DNA of 64,000 bases from Codonopsis lanceolata (lineage: Eukaryota > Streptophyta > Magnoliopsida > Asterales > Campanulaceae), in NCBI GenBank assembly GCA_013146195.2, contig CM028382.1:54696526-54760525 (forward strand), written 5' to 3'. Under the pieces are notes generated by a model. That model was given only the letters and a program-made list of their open reading frames with translations. It searched no databases and was not told the origin of the DNA. The number at the start of each line of letters is the position of its first letter. Within the stretch, counting starts at the first letter, position 1. Position numbers and translations under genes: made by a program. Shown in pieces: positions 46,813-59,700 of the stretch.

Positions 46813-49800
46813 TTTCTTACAATTTAATAGATGGACAAAAATAACCATTCACCAAATAAACCACCCACCATTTAATCAAGGACAAAACAAGTAAATTTAC
46901 CATGACAACAAATAATGTTTGGACAAAAATAGCCTCAAATATAATAAATCATCCACCATTAATTAAGGTCAAACAAGTAAATTTATCAGAGACTAATTAA
47001 TTCCATTAATAATCAAATAATAATTTGATCCCTTGACTTGTACATGTTTTAAAGTTAGGTCCTACGCTTTTGAATTCTATTTATTTCGCCTTGTATTTTT
47101 ACTTTCTTATCGCTTTCCTCCTACCATTATCGTTACAAATGTTGTCCAATATTGTCTAAAATAACAAAATATCCTTACTCGGCCGAGACTAAAATTTTAT
47201 TTGAAACTAAAAATAATATGGTTTTATAAATAATATGGTTTTACTTAGAAAGACATTATAAAAGTAAATGAAAAAATGTTACTATAATAATAGATTTAGT
47301 GAGTATCTAGATATTAAGCAAAATATGTAGCGCTTTAGCTATTACACATAAATAAGCTAAGAGAAGTGGGTTAAGAAAATGTGTCATAGTGTCAATAAGA
47401 TATAGAAAATGAAGAACCAATTGATGAATTTGTGCGTTTTGTTACAAAAAGAAAGCAAAAATCTACGCTTACTTCTTTGAATTTTCAGACTACTACAAGT
47501 AACCTTAAAAACTATCATACTGGTCCTAACTTATAAATATTACAAACAAACCACTGTTAGTAATCACAATTAACTAGGTTTAAAATATTTTACTCATTCC
47601 CATAACTGGGTTCCAAACCTCTAACCTCTTTTGGTCTTAACTTGCTTGCTCCTCTTCATAGAACCCGAAGTAGTTACGTGTGAGAATCTTTCTATTCCCC
47701 TCCCCTGGCTATCAACTTTCTTTTCTTCTACCACAACTCTCCTTTAATTGAAAGAAATTGTCACCAATCAACATCCTTTCAAGTAACTCCATCCTAAATT
47801 AGATTATCTCCTTACTTAGTAATTTGACACCGAAAGTGGATAGGAAGTAAGAAATGAGAGACATTCGAGAAAGAAGTCCGACTAATCAGAAGCTAAAGAG
47901 ATTCTATGTTTCTATTTTAGCAAGGTGAGGTGAATTCGTTTCTTGGTGATGGTGATGGCGGTGCTTACGACCGCATGGATGATGGTGTTAGGGGCGGTGG
48001 TGACAGTGATTTTAGGGATGACAGTGGTGGATTAGATGAAATACATCGTTGTGAAATTTCCTAATCATCAAATTTTCAAATATCCATATGGGTTTCAGAT
48101 TCAATTTGAAATTTTAAAAATTCAAAAAAATTGAATTTGAGTTCGTAAAAGTGAAATTTAAGGTTGTGGTGGTGATGTGTCTATCATTGATGGCTTTTCC
48201 AAATGGGTTACTCAAGGAAGGCGTAAGGAATTAGAAAAGGAAATAAAATCAAATCAAAAAATTAAATTTTGGACTAATGGTAAAATTTGAGGTGGTAGTG
48301 GTGGTGGTGGTGAGTCTATGAATGATGGGGTTGACGAAAAGAAAGTGAGGCTAAAAAATAAATTTTAAATTTCATTTTTTGGAGTAATGCATTTTTAACT
48401 TTGAATTTAAATATCAGACAAAGTTTAACTAATTTTGGATTATTTAAATAATTATTTTGTAATTAAAAAATATTTTAAATATTAAATGGCAAACTAAATG
48501 ATGAAATTATAACAAATCCCACTTTGCGCCACAAGCAAAATAACCAAAATAATCTTCATGTACATGATTTTCTATCACTATTTTTAATGCCCATGGACTC
48601 GGAGAAGACAAATAGAAAACATGTAGGAAAGTGAGACATCATAGGTTGGGTATGACATTATTAGAGGTATATGAAAAATTGTAACTATAATAATACATTG
48701 GTTGGTGAGTATCGAGATATTAAGCAAATCTATAGCGTGCTTAGTAATTGCATGTGAATAAGCTAAGAGAAACGTGTTAAGGAAAGATGTTATAATGTCA
48801 AGAAGATAAAGAAAAATGGAGAACTTAGTTGACAAACTGGTGTGTTTTGTTAGAGAAGAAATTAAGTTACAATCGATAGGAAAGTCGTTTGAAGAAAGTA
48901 GTTCCACTTAACTGAAGCTAAAGATATGTTATTTTTCCATTTTAGCAAGGTAAGGTGGACACGCTTTCTTGGTGGTGGTGATAGTCGTGGGCGGCATTTG
49001 CGGATGCCGGTGGTGGTGGGGGCGATTTTAAGCATGACAAGTGGTGATTTAGGTGGAATACGACATTAAACAAAGGAGTAAGAAATTAAACAAAGAAATA
49101 AGATAAAATAAAAGAAATTGATTTCTAGGCTAATGGTGTTATTTGAGGTGGTAGTGGTGGTAATGGTGGTGGGTGTATAAATTAAATAAATTCTAAAGTT
49201 AATTATGAGACAAATTAAAATAACAACATTGCTAGCCTTACAACTAATTTTATAATTTTCCTTACTACTAAGCTGCTCAAGGGCACAAATGTCTTTGTTC
49301 AAAAACAACTTTGCGATTCTTCAGAGGATAGTTGTAAAGAAAGTAGTATAATTAGTTTTAAGGATAACATTTTCCTTACCATTTCTCTTCATTCAAGCCC
49401 ATCTCTTTTCCGATGAATTGCCGATAAGAGTTATGTGTTTTTTTAATCGCATGTTTTTACTAGGATTTTTAGTAAGTATAGTATATACCTTCTGATTTCT
49501 ACTTTAGGCGCGACTTTTGTATGGGATAGAATGAGGAAGATCAGAGATGAAGTTTGGCTAGAATCGAAGAAGGACGGCGCCAAAGTTATGATAGGCGTGA
49601 CCAAAGTTGGAAGGGTTTAGGCTGGAGATGGCGGCTATTATGGTGGAACGAGAGATGAGCACTTGCACCGGGAGAAGAGGGAAGGAGTGGGTGTGAGATT
49701 AGAGTTTTTTACTTTTAATACATTTACCCCCAAAGCAGATAATAAAAATGTCATTTTTACCCCGCACGTGGAAGACCATGTGCTATTTAACGTGAATATT

Positions 49801-51493
49801 CTAACGTCCATCACGGATAGTGTGGAAAATAGAAAAAAAAAATGTAACGCCAGATATCATTATGGGACAAATTTGGTGGATACCTTGGGGGAAATTGTAA
49901 TTTGGTCATATAATTATTTTTGAATTATTGAAACAATTATTTATTATTATTTTTATTTAAAAACATATTTTAAATACTAAATGGTTAATTATATAATAAA
50001 GTTATAACTAAATCTCATTTTCCACCCTAAGCAAAATGACCAAAATAATATTCACGTGATATGCACATATCATTTTCCATACGTTACTATTTTTAATACC
50101 CATAGACGGGAGGGAGTAAAGTGGGACAAATAGAAAAATAAGGTATGAAAGTGAGACACTTCGTAGGATGGGGTCAAATGTGAGATTTAGTGTGTAATTT
50201 TGGGAGCTAATCATATGTTTGCCCCATCAAAATTAGCCCAAAATACACATTGTCCCCTAAGGTATCCTCCAAATCCATTTTGGCCCTCAACGTAATTTTG
50301 TAGCATTTCCATATTACATATCAAATTTGGTGATTGTGATGTAACGTGGTAATCGAAGTGATAAAAATGGTAGCGCATAATGTTTAAGATCGAAAATTTG
50401 CTCCAATCAAACCATAAACCATATTAATGGTGCCAAGGAGAAATTTGTTGGTGTTTAAGCTAGGGACGATGAAGACGGATTAAATCATGACGTGCCTCAT
50501 CATTTTCGTACATATCTCTGATAAGTTCAAATATAAGTTTTGAAATTCATCGTGTATGCTTATGCATTGTGTTTTTGGCTTGGTCATTTAACATCGGCAG
50601 CTCTGACAGCTTTAATTTTTTGTGGGTTCTTATTCATGGCGGCCTTGTCACCTGAATTCGATCATCTTCTTGTGTTTTATCTCTATCTGATATGATTCCG
50701 CACTATTTTTATTTATTTTTCTATATAAAAATTCGAATAAAAGATTTATACACTTTTGAGTTTTATCTCACTTAAAATTTAAATAAGATGTCATTGTTGG
50801 AGAAGAAGCAGAGAAAGCATTGTCGAAGAATAAGAAAATGAAGTTTTTTTTGGGTAATAAAAGCACAGAAAACATTGTTAAAAATAATCAAAATGCCCTT
50901 CACGTGAAATATCATGTGCACCTTAATGTCATATTGGTAACCTTAGTAGTGTCTAGGGGGCAAACTATAAAAAAACTTAAACAATGAAATATGAAAATGA
51001 CACAAAATTTAGGTTGAGTGGTAAAGTGAGACTTTATAGATACTCTGGGTGAATTTTGTATTTTAGAGTGTAAGTATATACTTTGAGATTGCGAGTTTGA
51101 TTTCTATAACACAATTTATTATTTTCCAAAGAGAGTCATAAATTCTAGAAACGACATAAGCAAAGTCTCCAACAACAATGTGCTTATCTAAGAAAGTAAG
51201 TTTGAATTGTTTTCAATTCTAACACCGATAAAAGTGAATGAATTCATGTTTGGTATTAAAAAAAGATTTAAAAATAACCAATAAAAAGGACAAATGTGTA
51301 GGATAAGTTACAATATAATGACTAAAAGCTTACATTATAAATGACCGAAAAACAAAATATCGAAAAACCTAAACACACAACAATACAATTTATAAGTCTC
51401 AAAAATTGTAAAGATTAAAACACAAAAACCAATAATTAAAAGTAAACATAAAAGTTAAGAAATTGGCAAATCACTTTAAAAACCCATTAACAC
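46813..51493. other. Non-coding, internally duplicated DNA, probable Helitron body
   Basis: No convincing gene. Two diverged copies of a module occur: 47285-48060 and 48690-49040, sharing GAGTATCnAGATATTAAGCA and, near their ends, ATTTTAGCAAGGTnAGGTG followed by GGTGATGG-rich sequence. A second pair shares CCCATnGACnnGGAG with AAGTGAGACA (48590-48640 and 50100-50160). The GGTGGTGG-rich stretches give Gly-rich frames with no domain. The region ends at a Helitron 3' terminus, so it may be that element's body; no helicase or Rep motif is seen. Confidence 0.45.
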
Positions 51494-51522
51494 CACGTGC
51501 AACGCACGTGAATCTTACTAGT
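51494..51522 (+). other. Helitron 3' terminus
   Basis: A perfect hairpin, CACGTGC-AAC-GCACGTG (51494-51510), is followed after 7 nt by CTAG (51518-51521) and T. The body lies to the left. Confidence 0.72.
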
Positions 51523-52512
51523 ACTAATAAAATCAATTGTGGGTGTCAATGTGTTCTTTGGGTACGGTTTGTGTGTGTGTCATACAGTAATATGTAAATA
51601 GTGTGTGTGTGCAGAGAGTAGATATTACTATAATTTTTATATTATTATATTATATACATATATCTATATATGTATGACAATGCATGTGATGAGTGTGTTT
51701 TTGTAGGTGAGTTAGTGTGTGTGCAGAAAGTCAAAAAGGAATAAACCATAGGGTCCGAGACTCGCCTGAACAAGTCCGAGACTCGCCTGAACGACTCTCG
51801 AAGTAACTCGAAATGAAATCAAAAAGAAACTGAGCAAGGCGTAACAAACCGACGATCGTAACGACGAATGAAACGACAATTGTATGAGCATGAATAAGAG
51901 ACTTGGGCAAGTTAAGGACTAATGAATAAGCTTGAATACTTCCATGAAGTTGAACAACACTTAAGAGTATCGACACTCTAAAAAACGCGACGTATACAAG
52001 ACTTGGTTTCACGCATCGCGATAAAGACAAAGGCTACGTACGATTAAGGCATCAAAGACACATGTAGCCTTAAGAACACTACCAGCATGGATTCAAACAC
52101 ATCTAAGTACGCTCATCTCGATCAAGCAAAGACCTTAGGTTTAATCAAGGTCACAAGGAAGAACTACGCAAGCAAACTCTCGACTGAGTCGAGTTTCGAC
52201 CAACGTCGAGTTACGCCTTGTAACTCTAGCAAGCTAATAAATATGAAACATATACTATTAGGGTATTGGTCTCTAGATAGCCTACCCACACTCATCAAGA
52301 CTCTCACAACAAGCCAATCATGCAAGGCAAACATGAATCATGCACGTGAAACAAGGAAGTCAAGCACTTCAAGATTCGGGATGTTACAGGGACCAAAACC
52401 GAGAAATCTAAATTTTACGAGGATCATTTAGGCAGGTATCGTGACTTTTGATATAAGTTGCAGGAGGTGGGCAAACTTTGGGAAGCAGCCCCACCCAAAT
52501 TCTGATCGACGG
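51523..52512. other. Region upstream of RMI2
   Basis: (TG)n-like runs lie at about 51570-51620 and 51700-51725. A direct repeat of GTCCGAGACTCGCCTGAAC occurs at about 51751-51790. At 51740-52430 the sequence is less AT-rich and has GATTCGGGATGTTACAGGGA, which resembles LTR-type sequence, but no ends were found. No gene is supported. Confidence 0.4.
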
Positions 52513-52527
52513 TACTATATTTAAAAA
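52513..52527 (+). promoter_or_regulatory. Possible TATA box of RMI2
   Basis: TACTATATTTAAAAA lies 30-45 bp upstream of the RMI2 start codon, which would give a very short leader. A start site further upstream is equally possible. Confidence 0.35.
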
Positions 52528-52556
52528 GGAAATGGCAATGTGAGAGAGGTTGAGTT

Positions 52557-53856
52557 ATGGACTACAGTCTAGCGGCACTGAAAGTGCTGTGCGTGCAACT
52601 GAAGAGCGCCGCCCGTGGAACCGACTCCCAGTCTTCCTTCACTCTCGACGGCATTCTCTTTCAACGCGCATGGTTACAGGGCATTTTAGTCTGCCTACCT
52701 TCCTCCAATGCCAACGGCCGTTTCCTCCTCGACGACGGCACCGCCGTCATTGAACTCTCCCTCTCCGGCGAATTCCTTAATCGCGACTGGAAATTAGGTC
52801 TAAAACCTTCCCCTATTTCAAATTCCATTTATCTCGTCATTTCGCTTGTGTATGACTATATGCGTGTGTGTATATATATATACATACATACATACAGGTA
52901 CCTATGTAATGGTTGTTGGAGGCTATTTTGTCCGTACAGGTGACCTCCCCATGATCAAGGTTATTCCTAATCTTCTGAGTAATTGTGTTACTCTTTCGTA
53001 ACTTGAAGTGCTTATTATATGTTTAATTGCAGCTTTTGATCCTTTCTTTGCTCAAGCCCCAACATTCCAATTGAAATCAGTCAATTTTGATAACTACGGT
53101 TCAAATCTTATCATTTTCATCACTTTGATTGAATTTTCTCAAGGTTATAAATATCAGGATATTGGCATTTATCATCTATTTTTATGAATAGATTTATTCA
53201 GCTATTGTCAAAAATACAGAACTTAAGCAAATGTAGTTTAAGAAAACGATAATCCTTGGTTAAATAGATTTCTTTGGTTTATATTAGTTGAGCTGCGTAG
53301 GGAGCCAAGAATGTTCCACAATAACAAGAAAAGAAAGAGTGGGATGGGAGCGAAACCATTTGGAGCAAGAAACAAATCTATTCCCTCCCTCCCTAATTGA
53401 GTGTCACTTTTTGTATAATGTTACTAAATTCACCTTTGCTACCTATCATGTCCAGAGTGCATGTGCCAAACTATAATGTGAACACTGAACACTAAGGGCA
53501 TTAATTGTATACGTACTTAGATCATCTCCAATGGTAAGGCTCATACGAGGTTTTTGGAGGTATGATCCGAATGATCCAAGAAGCTTACCATTGTGGAAGG
53601 TTCGTAGGGAAGGAGTGGTTCATAAAGGAAAAAAAAAGGAAAAGGAAATAAAATTGGGGCCCAACATTAAAACATCATTGTTGTAAAAGGAGTTTACCAT
53701 TGTGGAAGAGAAGAGTGTTTTACTTTTGATGTGGCGGGTGATGCAACACATAAAAGCAACCTTGCTCTCCACATTATCACCATTGCACTCAATAGTTTTC
53801 CATTCACCACATACTTTTGGCTTCTGTGCCTACATTACCTGCTAATTTTAAGATTA

Positions 53857-53894
<38 letters not shown>

Positions 53895-56322
53895 TATTGG
53901 TAAATAACTAGAAAAGCCAGTATTAAAACTCAGACAAAGTATATCCTACAAGGGGCATACACCATGCAAACCAACAAAGCTTATATCAAAATCTTCTCAT
54001 GTATTCCCCCGTAGTTACATATCAACCAATCCCTGAAATTCCTTCTTTCTTTCTTCCTAGACAAAATCCTATAATATACTATATCTGTAATAATTTGCGT
54101 TAAACTCAGCTCACGATCAAAATGTTTCTGTTGGAAGACCAATCATTACCTGATAAGTTGTTCATTAGTTGGAACCAAGGGGTGGGAGAGATGGCAATGG
54201 TACTCAGGCAACTTTGAGGTCCTTGGTTCCAATCCTTGTACCAATAATGGGCCACTCTTATCAAAAAAAAAAAAAAAATTGTTCATTAGTTTGAAAATAT
54301 TGACGAGTTAGTGCAAAATATGCAATTGGATTACATTGTTTGGTTCAATAAATATTAAAGGAACTGGGACTTGACATGTATCTTTAACATTTTGGTCCTC
54401 CAAATTTGATGTTCCTTGTGCTTTTGATCTTGGAGATTGTTTGAGCAGATACAATATTCTGTTGTGTTTAGGTACTTAATGTTGAAATTATATGAGGAGA
54501 AGGTTTGAAGCTCTCTAAAAATTCTTTCAGTAATGGTGAATCGGTTATGTCATTGTTCGGCTAGAGCAGGATCATAGAAAAGTTTGCAGCAATGTTCCTC
54601 GTATACTGTTATAACCAAGAAAATTGCTTGCAGACCTTGGAGCATGGTAGTCTGTCAAATACGACTAGGAACTTTGCAGATACTTGGCTGGCTAGATAAA
54701 AATGGAGTCATGGCTTATGACTTTATTTCCAACTATTGATCTCTTGCAATCAAAAACTATTCTCAGCTATACGTGCTCCACACTTATCAAACACCAACAC
54801 CTAATGTGTTTTGGCACCAAGTTAACCCTTCATAGTTGATTTTTTTTTTTAACTGTGTCATGCATACGGCACTAGTTGCACTCTGTTAATTACTTGACCT
54901 ACAAACCCTTATTTTTTGGATATGACTTTCTTTTAACTGATAGAGACTAATGATTTTCAATTGTTAAAAGTGCAATTTAGTTGATGGTTCTCATGCTTGG
55001 AAAATACTCCGTACATGAATAATTTGAAGTAGGCATGGGATGTGGAGAGAACTCATTAACACCAACACATATAAAATTTATAAAGTAGTATAACTTCATT
55101 TCCCGTTCACGGTATGTGCATGCATTACCTCTCCTTTACTATTCCACACTATTTCTACAGTATGATATTATTGTGACTCAACATTATAATGTTAACATAT
55201 GATCAACTGATGGGGATGCAGCATCTTTGCACAATAAGCAGTTTTCTTGAATAACCTTGCATCAGTTTAATTCTTAGCTTCTGTAGACTGTCTTTGTTTG
55301 GGAGATCCTATCAGTACTTAATAGCAGATATAGGAATTCAAGATGGATTGTTGCATTCCAAACTGGAGTGTGTCTGTCTACCCTTGAGCTGGCAGCAATT
55401 TCTTTATGAATTAAGTGCTGGAGCTCAATTTGAGAATGGCTGTAATTAGAAGCCTACAGTTTGGAAGAATTCTGTTGGAACAAAGCTTCCTAGACCAATG
55501 AGCAGTTTGCAGATGTTAATTATTAGTATTTGAGTGGTTATTTATTTTTAAAAACTGGGTTGAAATGGTGGGTACTCATCTACTACACAGACCTTTGAGT
55601 TTCACCATAAATTTACAAACCAGCTTACTCCCTTCCTCCGACCCGCCCTCCACCCACCAAAAAAAAAAAAAAAACTATTACAGTTACAAGGAGCACTATG
55701 CTCCCAATAGGCCAAAATTATTAATCTACTAACCAAGTGTCATGTTCAGGTTCCAGTAATAGAAATTCTTTCCGTTCAAGAAATTGTGGCTTTAACAACC
55801 ATCTTTAAATTGTTGTACTTCTTTTGTTTTGAGTGTAGCACACCACTACGGGGATGAGCGAGTTGGGATCTTGTCCAGCCACACCACAGGCACTCCATGA
55901 AGACGTACTAGCTGAGCGTCCTGCTGGTAGGGATGCACAAGATCATACTTGCCTATCTAATTACTCCAACATATCTTGGGGGTGCCAAACTACATTAGTT
56001 TTGTTTGGAATTTTTTATTTGTCTTTTGTGTTGTGCCTATCAAATTGTTCCAACAAATAACGTTTGATCTCTCTCTCTCTCGTAAAAACTCCGTGTTGAA
56101 GAAATGCAGATATGTTTAATCTTCTCGGCAGTGCACACACATTTATGGCTTATAATATGCTCCCCAGAAGAATGTTTACCTTATCTCATCTTCTACGATG
56201 TCTTCTAATTTCAGGTTCACAAAATTGTTGACCTATCTCCTTTCCCTGACCGAGAGGCAATGTGGTATCTAGAAGTCATTGAGGCCTACAAGCTTTTCTA
56301 CCAGCCCTATTTTGAAGATTGA
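52557..56322 (+). CDS. RMI2: RecQ-mediated genome instability protein 2 (RMI2), three exons
   Basis: A small OB-fold subunit that pairs with RMI1 in the RecQ helicase-TOP3alpha-RMI (dissolvasome) complex, which resolves double Holliday junctions in the nucleus. Exons 52557-52797, 52898-52959 and 56215-56322 join across GT-AG introns in phase 1 and phase 0 to give 136 residues with no break. Recognisable blocks are MDYSLAALKVLCVQLK at the start, FQRAWLQGILV, RFLLDDGTAVIELSLSGEF, TYVMVVGGYFVRTGDLPMIK and the C-terminal DLSPFPDREAMWYLEVIEAY. Length and order fit plant RMI2, and the start codon is the first in frame. Intron 2 is 3.26 kb and holds a SINE and other repeats. This is the only complete host gene in the window. 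Identification rests on remembered family sequence; an experimental cDNA would confirm the splice sites. Confidence 0.9.
53521..53830. mobile_element. Possible MITE in RMI2 intron 2
   Basis: Begins ATCATCTCCAATGGTAAGG, a start typical of several plant MITE groups, and contains two copies of TTACCATTGTGGAAG (about 53585 and 53695). The inverted right end is poor (CACCATTGCAC). No target duplication was established. Confidence 0.3.
53856..53896. repeat. (TTA)n microsatellite in RMI2 intron 2
   Basis: About 13 TTA/ATT units. Confidence 0.95.
54171..54278 (+). mobile_element. tRNA-derived SINE with 13-bp target-site duplication
   Basis: A body of ~90 bp with an A-box-like GATGGCAATGGTAC, a B-box-like GGTTCCAATCC and a poly(A) tail. 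It is flanked by TTGTTCATTAGTT at 54158-54170 and 54279-54291. It lies in intron 2 of RMI2 in the sense direction. A relative lies on the minus strand at 56539-56633. Confidence 0.85.
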
Positions 56323-56538
56323 TTTGTCAGGTTTCTCTTTTGTGGGTGTGTGTGTGCGCCGACCTGGGGGAGGGGGTGATGTCCTGGGACTGGGAGGAAG
56401 AGAATTCCCATGTAATTATGTATAAAATGCATTCTTTTAGTGCGACTTGGCATCTTCATGTAGAAGCTTAGCTTATCTCTTCTTCCTGTGTGTAACTGGT
56501 AGAACGATGCAGGTCTTGCTAAGCAATGCTTTATCTTG

Positions 56539-56633
56539 TTTCTTTTTTCTTTTTTTTGATAGGTAAGTGTGGCCCCTTGTTACAGAGATTGGAACTAAGG
56601 ACCTCAAGGTCTTTCTCTAAGTGCATTTGTCGC
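56539..56633 (-). mobile_element. Second copy of the same SINE family
   Basis: On the minus strand: TTGAGGTCCTTAGTTCCAAT, then GGGGCCACACTTACCTATCA and an A-rich tail (T-rich on the plus strand at 56539-56557). It matches the SINE at 54171 over ~65 bp and lies in the 3' flank of RMI2. No clear target duplication is seen. Confidence 0.7.
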
Positions 56634-58880
56634 CAAATATTCTCTCAGTTCATGGTCAAGCTTGAATTCATTTAGGATGAACGCCTCAGCCGTTGTGTTT
56701 TCCCCAAATTCTGTTGCTACCCTCTGAAGATTCAGGTAAGATAGAACCATAATTTGTAAGATTCATCACCCTTTAAGCCATAATTTGTATAAGAATATTG
56801 TATCCGTACCATTTTCCTAAATTTTAACTGTTTTCGGGTTTTGTTTCAAATACAGTAAATGATTTGCGTTTACATATAACACAAAATATACCCAAGTCTG
56901 ACTTCCCATATCATTCTTCCGTATTTGAGTGGGAGTGGGAGGCATCACTTCAGGTGTTCAGATCGTGGTACCTTACTATATAACACAAAAGACTGATGCA
57001 AATCAAGAACTTTCAAATTGATGCATCGTAATTGGGGCAAATCCGTGAATGAGCAAATCAAAGCTCGTTCAAAGGGGCATGTTGCAATCCTTCCATATAT
57101 ATAAAAGATCTTGAAGCTCTGAGGGGGCAATCACAGATCAACCATTTGCCCATCGAATGCCAATTTGCTTACGAGCTCACCCAGAATGAAGTAGGTTTCA
57201 TGATTGAATTTCTATCTTCTGATGAGGGTGAAGGAAGAAATGACCTCACTGTTGAGAAAGGGCTATCGTCTAGCTCATCCAAAAGTCTACTTGCTACAAA
57301 GTTAGAGCAAGTATCACCCACGCTGATTAGTGATTAAAACCTATCCAGCATCGCCAATGGAATCGTAGGAGTGTTAGCTTAACTTCGAGCTCAATCCCTT
57401 TATAGTTGCTTCTTCAATCAATCCTATGCTTGTTGGAGAAGAAGGCGCAAGCAAAGAGGTAGAATTTGATAGATATTTGCCCTCATTTTGTTCACAACCA
57501 AGAACCTTAAGCAGCTTACGGAAATGGGGTTGGACATTTTTTGAACAAATTTGTAAAAGTGAACTTCTGCGGTTGAAAAAAAAAAGGTACTAGAGAGGTT
57601 AAATACTTGAGAAAGGTACTAAAAGGGTTAAATACTTGAGAAAGTGGACCGGCTTGCAATTATCTCCTATTTTTAAATTAGAGTTCTAATATAAGTGCTC
57701 ACTTTGGAATTTTTCCTTGATTTTCTTGATACTTAATTGATAAACTCCTTTTGTATGAGCATTATTAAAAAATATGTCAAAATTAGAGCAGGCAAAAAAA
57801 ACTCAGCCCAATGGGTCGGCTCAGCTCATCCAATATTTTGATGGGCAGAGCTTCAAATATTGACGATCCAAAAAATATTGGGTCTTTTTGGCACTAGCCA
57901 ACAGGCCCATGGATTCTTTAAGCCCGATCAAAAAAGCCCAAACTTTTTTGGGCCGAACTAGCCCACTCAAATTTTTTAAACATTATTATTAGTATATTGT
58001 ATACAAATACAACAAAGGTAAACTGGATAGTTACGAGGTAATTGACTATTAGTATATTGTAAACAATTAAATAAATGTTTTCTTCTTGGAAAAATGAATC
58101 GACCACCCTTAGTTACAACTTAGTTGATCCATATGTGGCATGCCAAAAAGGCTAGACCTAGACCCAGGGCTTTTTAGTTAGAGAGAATCACGGGGCTAGA
58201 CCCCTACCCAGGCGGGACGCACGGTGCAAGCCCTTTCACTCTAATCAATCAACCTAGGTGACCTGAGCTTGTCTTTCCTGGGATTGAACACCCAGATCTT
58301 GGTGACGAAAGCCTTTAAGCAGCCTAGTTTTATGTACCTTGTTGAACTAGTCCACACGAAGAAATAATTTGTTCTAATTTTCCATGAAAAAAGAGGTCGT
58401 TCAGGTTTAGCCGTTTAGGCTCACAGGATTAGGTGTTACGCTACTTCTGCATTAGCATTTTATAATATTTGGTTAAGAAACTTATAAAGTACAAACATGA
58501 TTTTATTGATGACGATATGTTTTATAAAGTACAAACATGATTTTATTGATGACGATATGTTTCTTTTATTGAATTATTGTATTTTTTTCGGGTGCTACAT
58601 ACATTATCTATTTCATCACGTGTTTTTGAACTTTGAATAATAACTTTTATAATTTTATGACTGATTTTATTTCGGGCCGAAAAGCCCGATGTTCCATGCG
58701 CCTAAGAATGTCAGGTCGTGTTAGCATTTTGATAGGCCCGTTATATTTCAAAAAATAAGAAATAATTACAAGCCGGTACATCTTTTAAAACATGTTTTCA
58801 AATAAATCCAGCTATTTTTGGACATATCTTTTAGATACAATTTTGAAGCGAAATGTCAATTTTCAAGTTGATGTCCTCTC
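56634..58880. other. Intergenic DNA right of RMI2
   Basis: A 29-bp tandem pair at 57587-57644 (GGTTAAATACTTGAGAAA) and a 40-bp exact tandem pair at 58482-58562 (TTATAAAGTACAAACATGAT). Between 57780 and 58760 there are GGGCCGAACTAGCCC and GGGCCGAAAAGCCCGAT words typical of plant hAT-derived repeats. 58180-58320 has a minus-strand B-box-like GTTCAATCCC and may be SINE-related. Short ORFs have no recognisable domain. Confidence 0.5.
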
Positions 58881-58929
58881 GAATTGTCCATCTCTTCCTT
58901 TTCAACCCCTTCGCCCCGCATTCGTGAAC

Positions 58930-59215
58930 TACGCCATCCTCTTCAATTGGCCAAATCGTGTACATCTCGGTGAATTTTGCCACACCATTCTCCTCCGTTC
59001 AAATATATCTCACCCACACTCCATCACCACCCCCATGTAACCCACGTAGAACTATCTCCATCTCTTCCTTAACATTCGTCCACCTCCAATCCATCTCAAT
59101 TCTTTTGCCATCCTCTTCAATTGCTCCGCCAAATCGCCCTCCTTCTCCGCGAATTTGGCCACACCATTCTCCTCCGTTCAAATCCGCCCCATATCTCACC
59201 CACACTCCAGCCATG
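58930..59215. repeat. ~175-bp tandem duplication
   Basis: The segment with CCATCCTCTTCAATTG and CACACCATTCTCCTCCGTTC, then ATCTCACCCACACTCCA, occurs at about 58936 and again near 59110. ORFs on both strands here are products of this repeat. Confidence 0.75.
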
Positions 59216-59539
59216 TCGAAGACTTCGTCTCTTTCTCCATTAATTGTACAAAATGCACAATTCACCCCCGTGATCAATTGTATAAACATGATAATGGCGA
59301 CCTTAATTTTTGTAATTACATATTCTTCGTTCTTAATAAAGTGTAAAGATGTTTACCGATTAGAAATTGATAGAAGGGGACCCGCTTTGTTATCACCCCG
59401 TAGAACTAGCGAAGCATGTTAGTTCATTAACCTCGAATTTTGTGGCTTGATGACTATAGGAATGCAAGACATTTCCCTTGAAAAGTCATCGCCGGTGCTA
59501 GCCAAAATGTTATTGGCTTTTCTGATTTGGCTTTTTGAG

Positions 59540-59700
59540 AGGAAATGTTTGACGGGCATTAGGCATCGACATTTCACGATGCCAAAATTTGGCATCCAGC
59601 ATCGGCATTTCACGATCGGCATCCAACAAGATTTGGCATCATTTTTTCGGCCAATATTTTTGGCATCTAGCGATGCATCAATCTCATGATGCCAAGGCCG
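59540..59700. repeat. Short palindromic GGCATC/GATGCC repeats
   Basis: Multiple copies of GGCATCnGCATTTCACGATG and AATTTGGCATC in both orientations over about 150 bp, with strong local fold-back potential. Confidence 0.65.

Noticed and set aside
55854..56060. 68-codon ORF in RMI2 intron 2
   Set aside because: No recognisable domain, inside an intron, and no splice evidence for use as an exon.
58163..58320. tRNA gene or functional pol III gene on the minus strand
   Set aside because: Only a B-box-like GTTCAATCCC is seen; no cloverleaf arms could be drawn, so at most a SINE remnant.
58958..59422. 154-codon ORF
   Set aside because: Built from a ~175-bp tandem duplication of Pro/Ser/His-rich translation; the opposite strand is equally open, so no coding signal.
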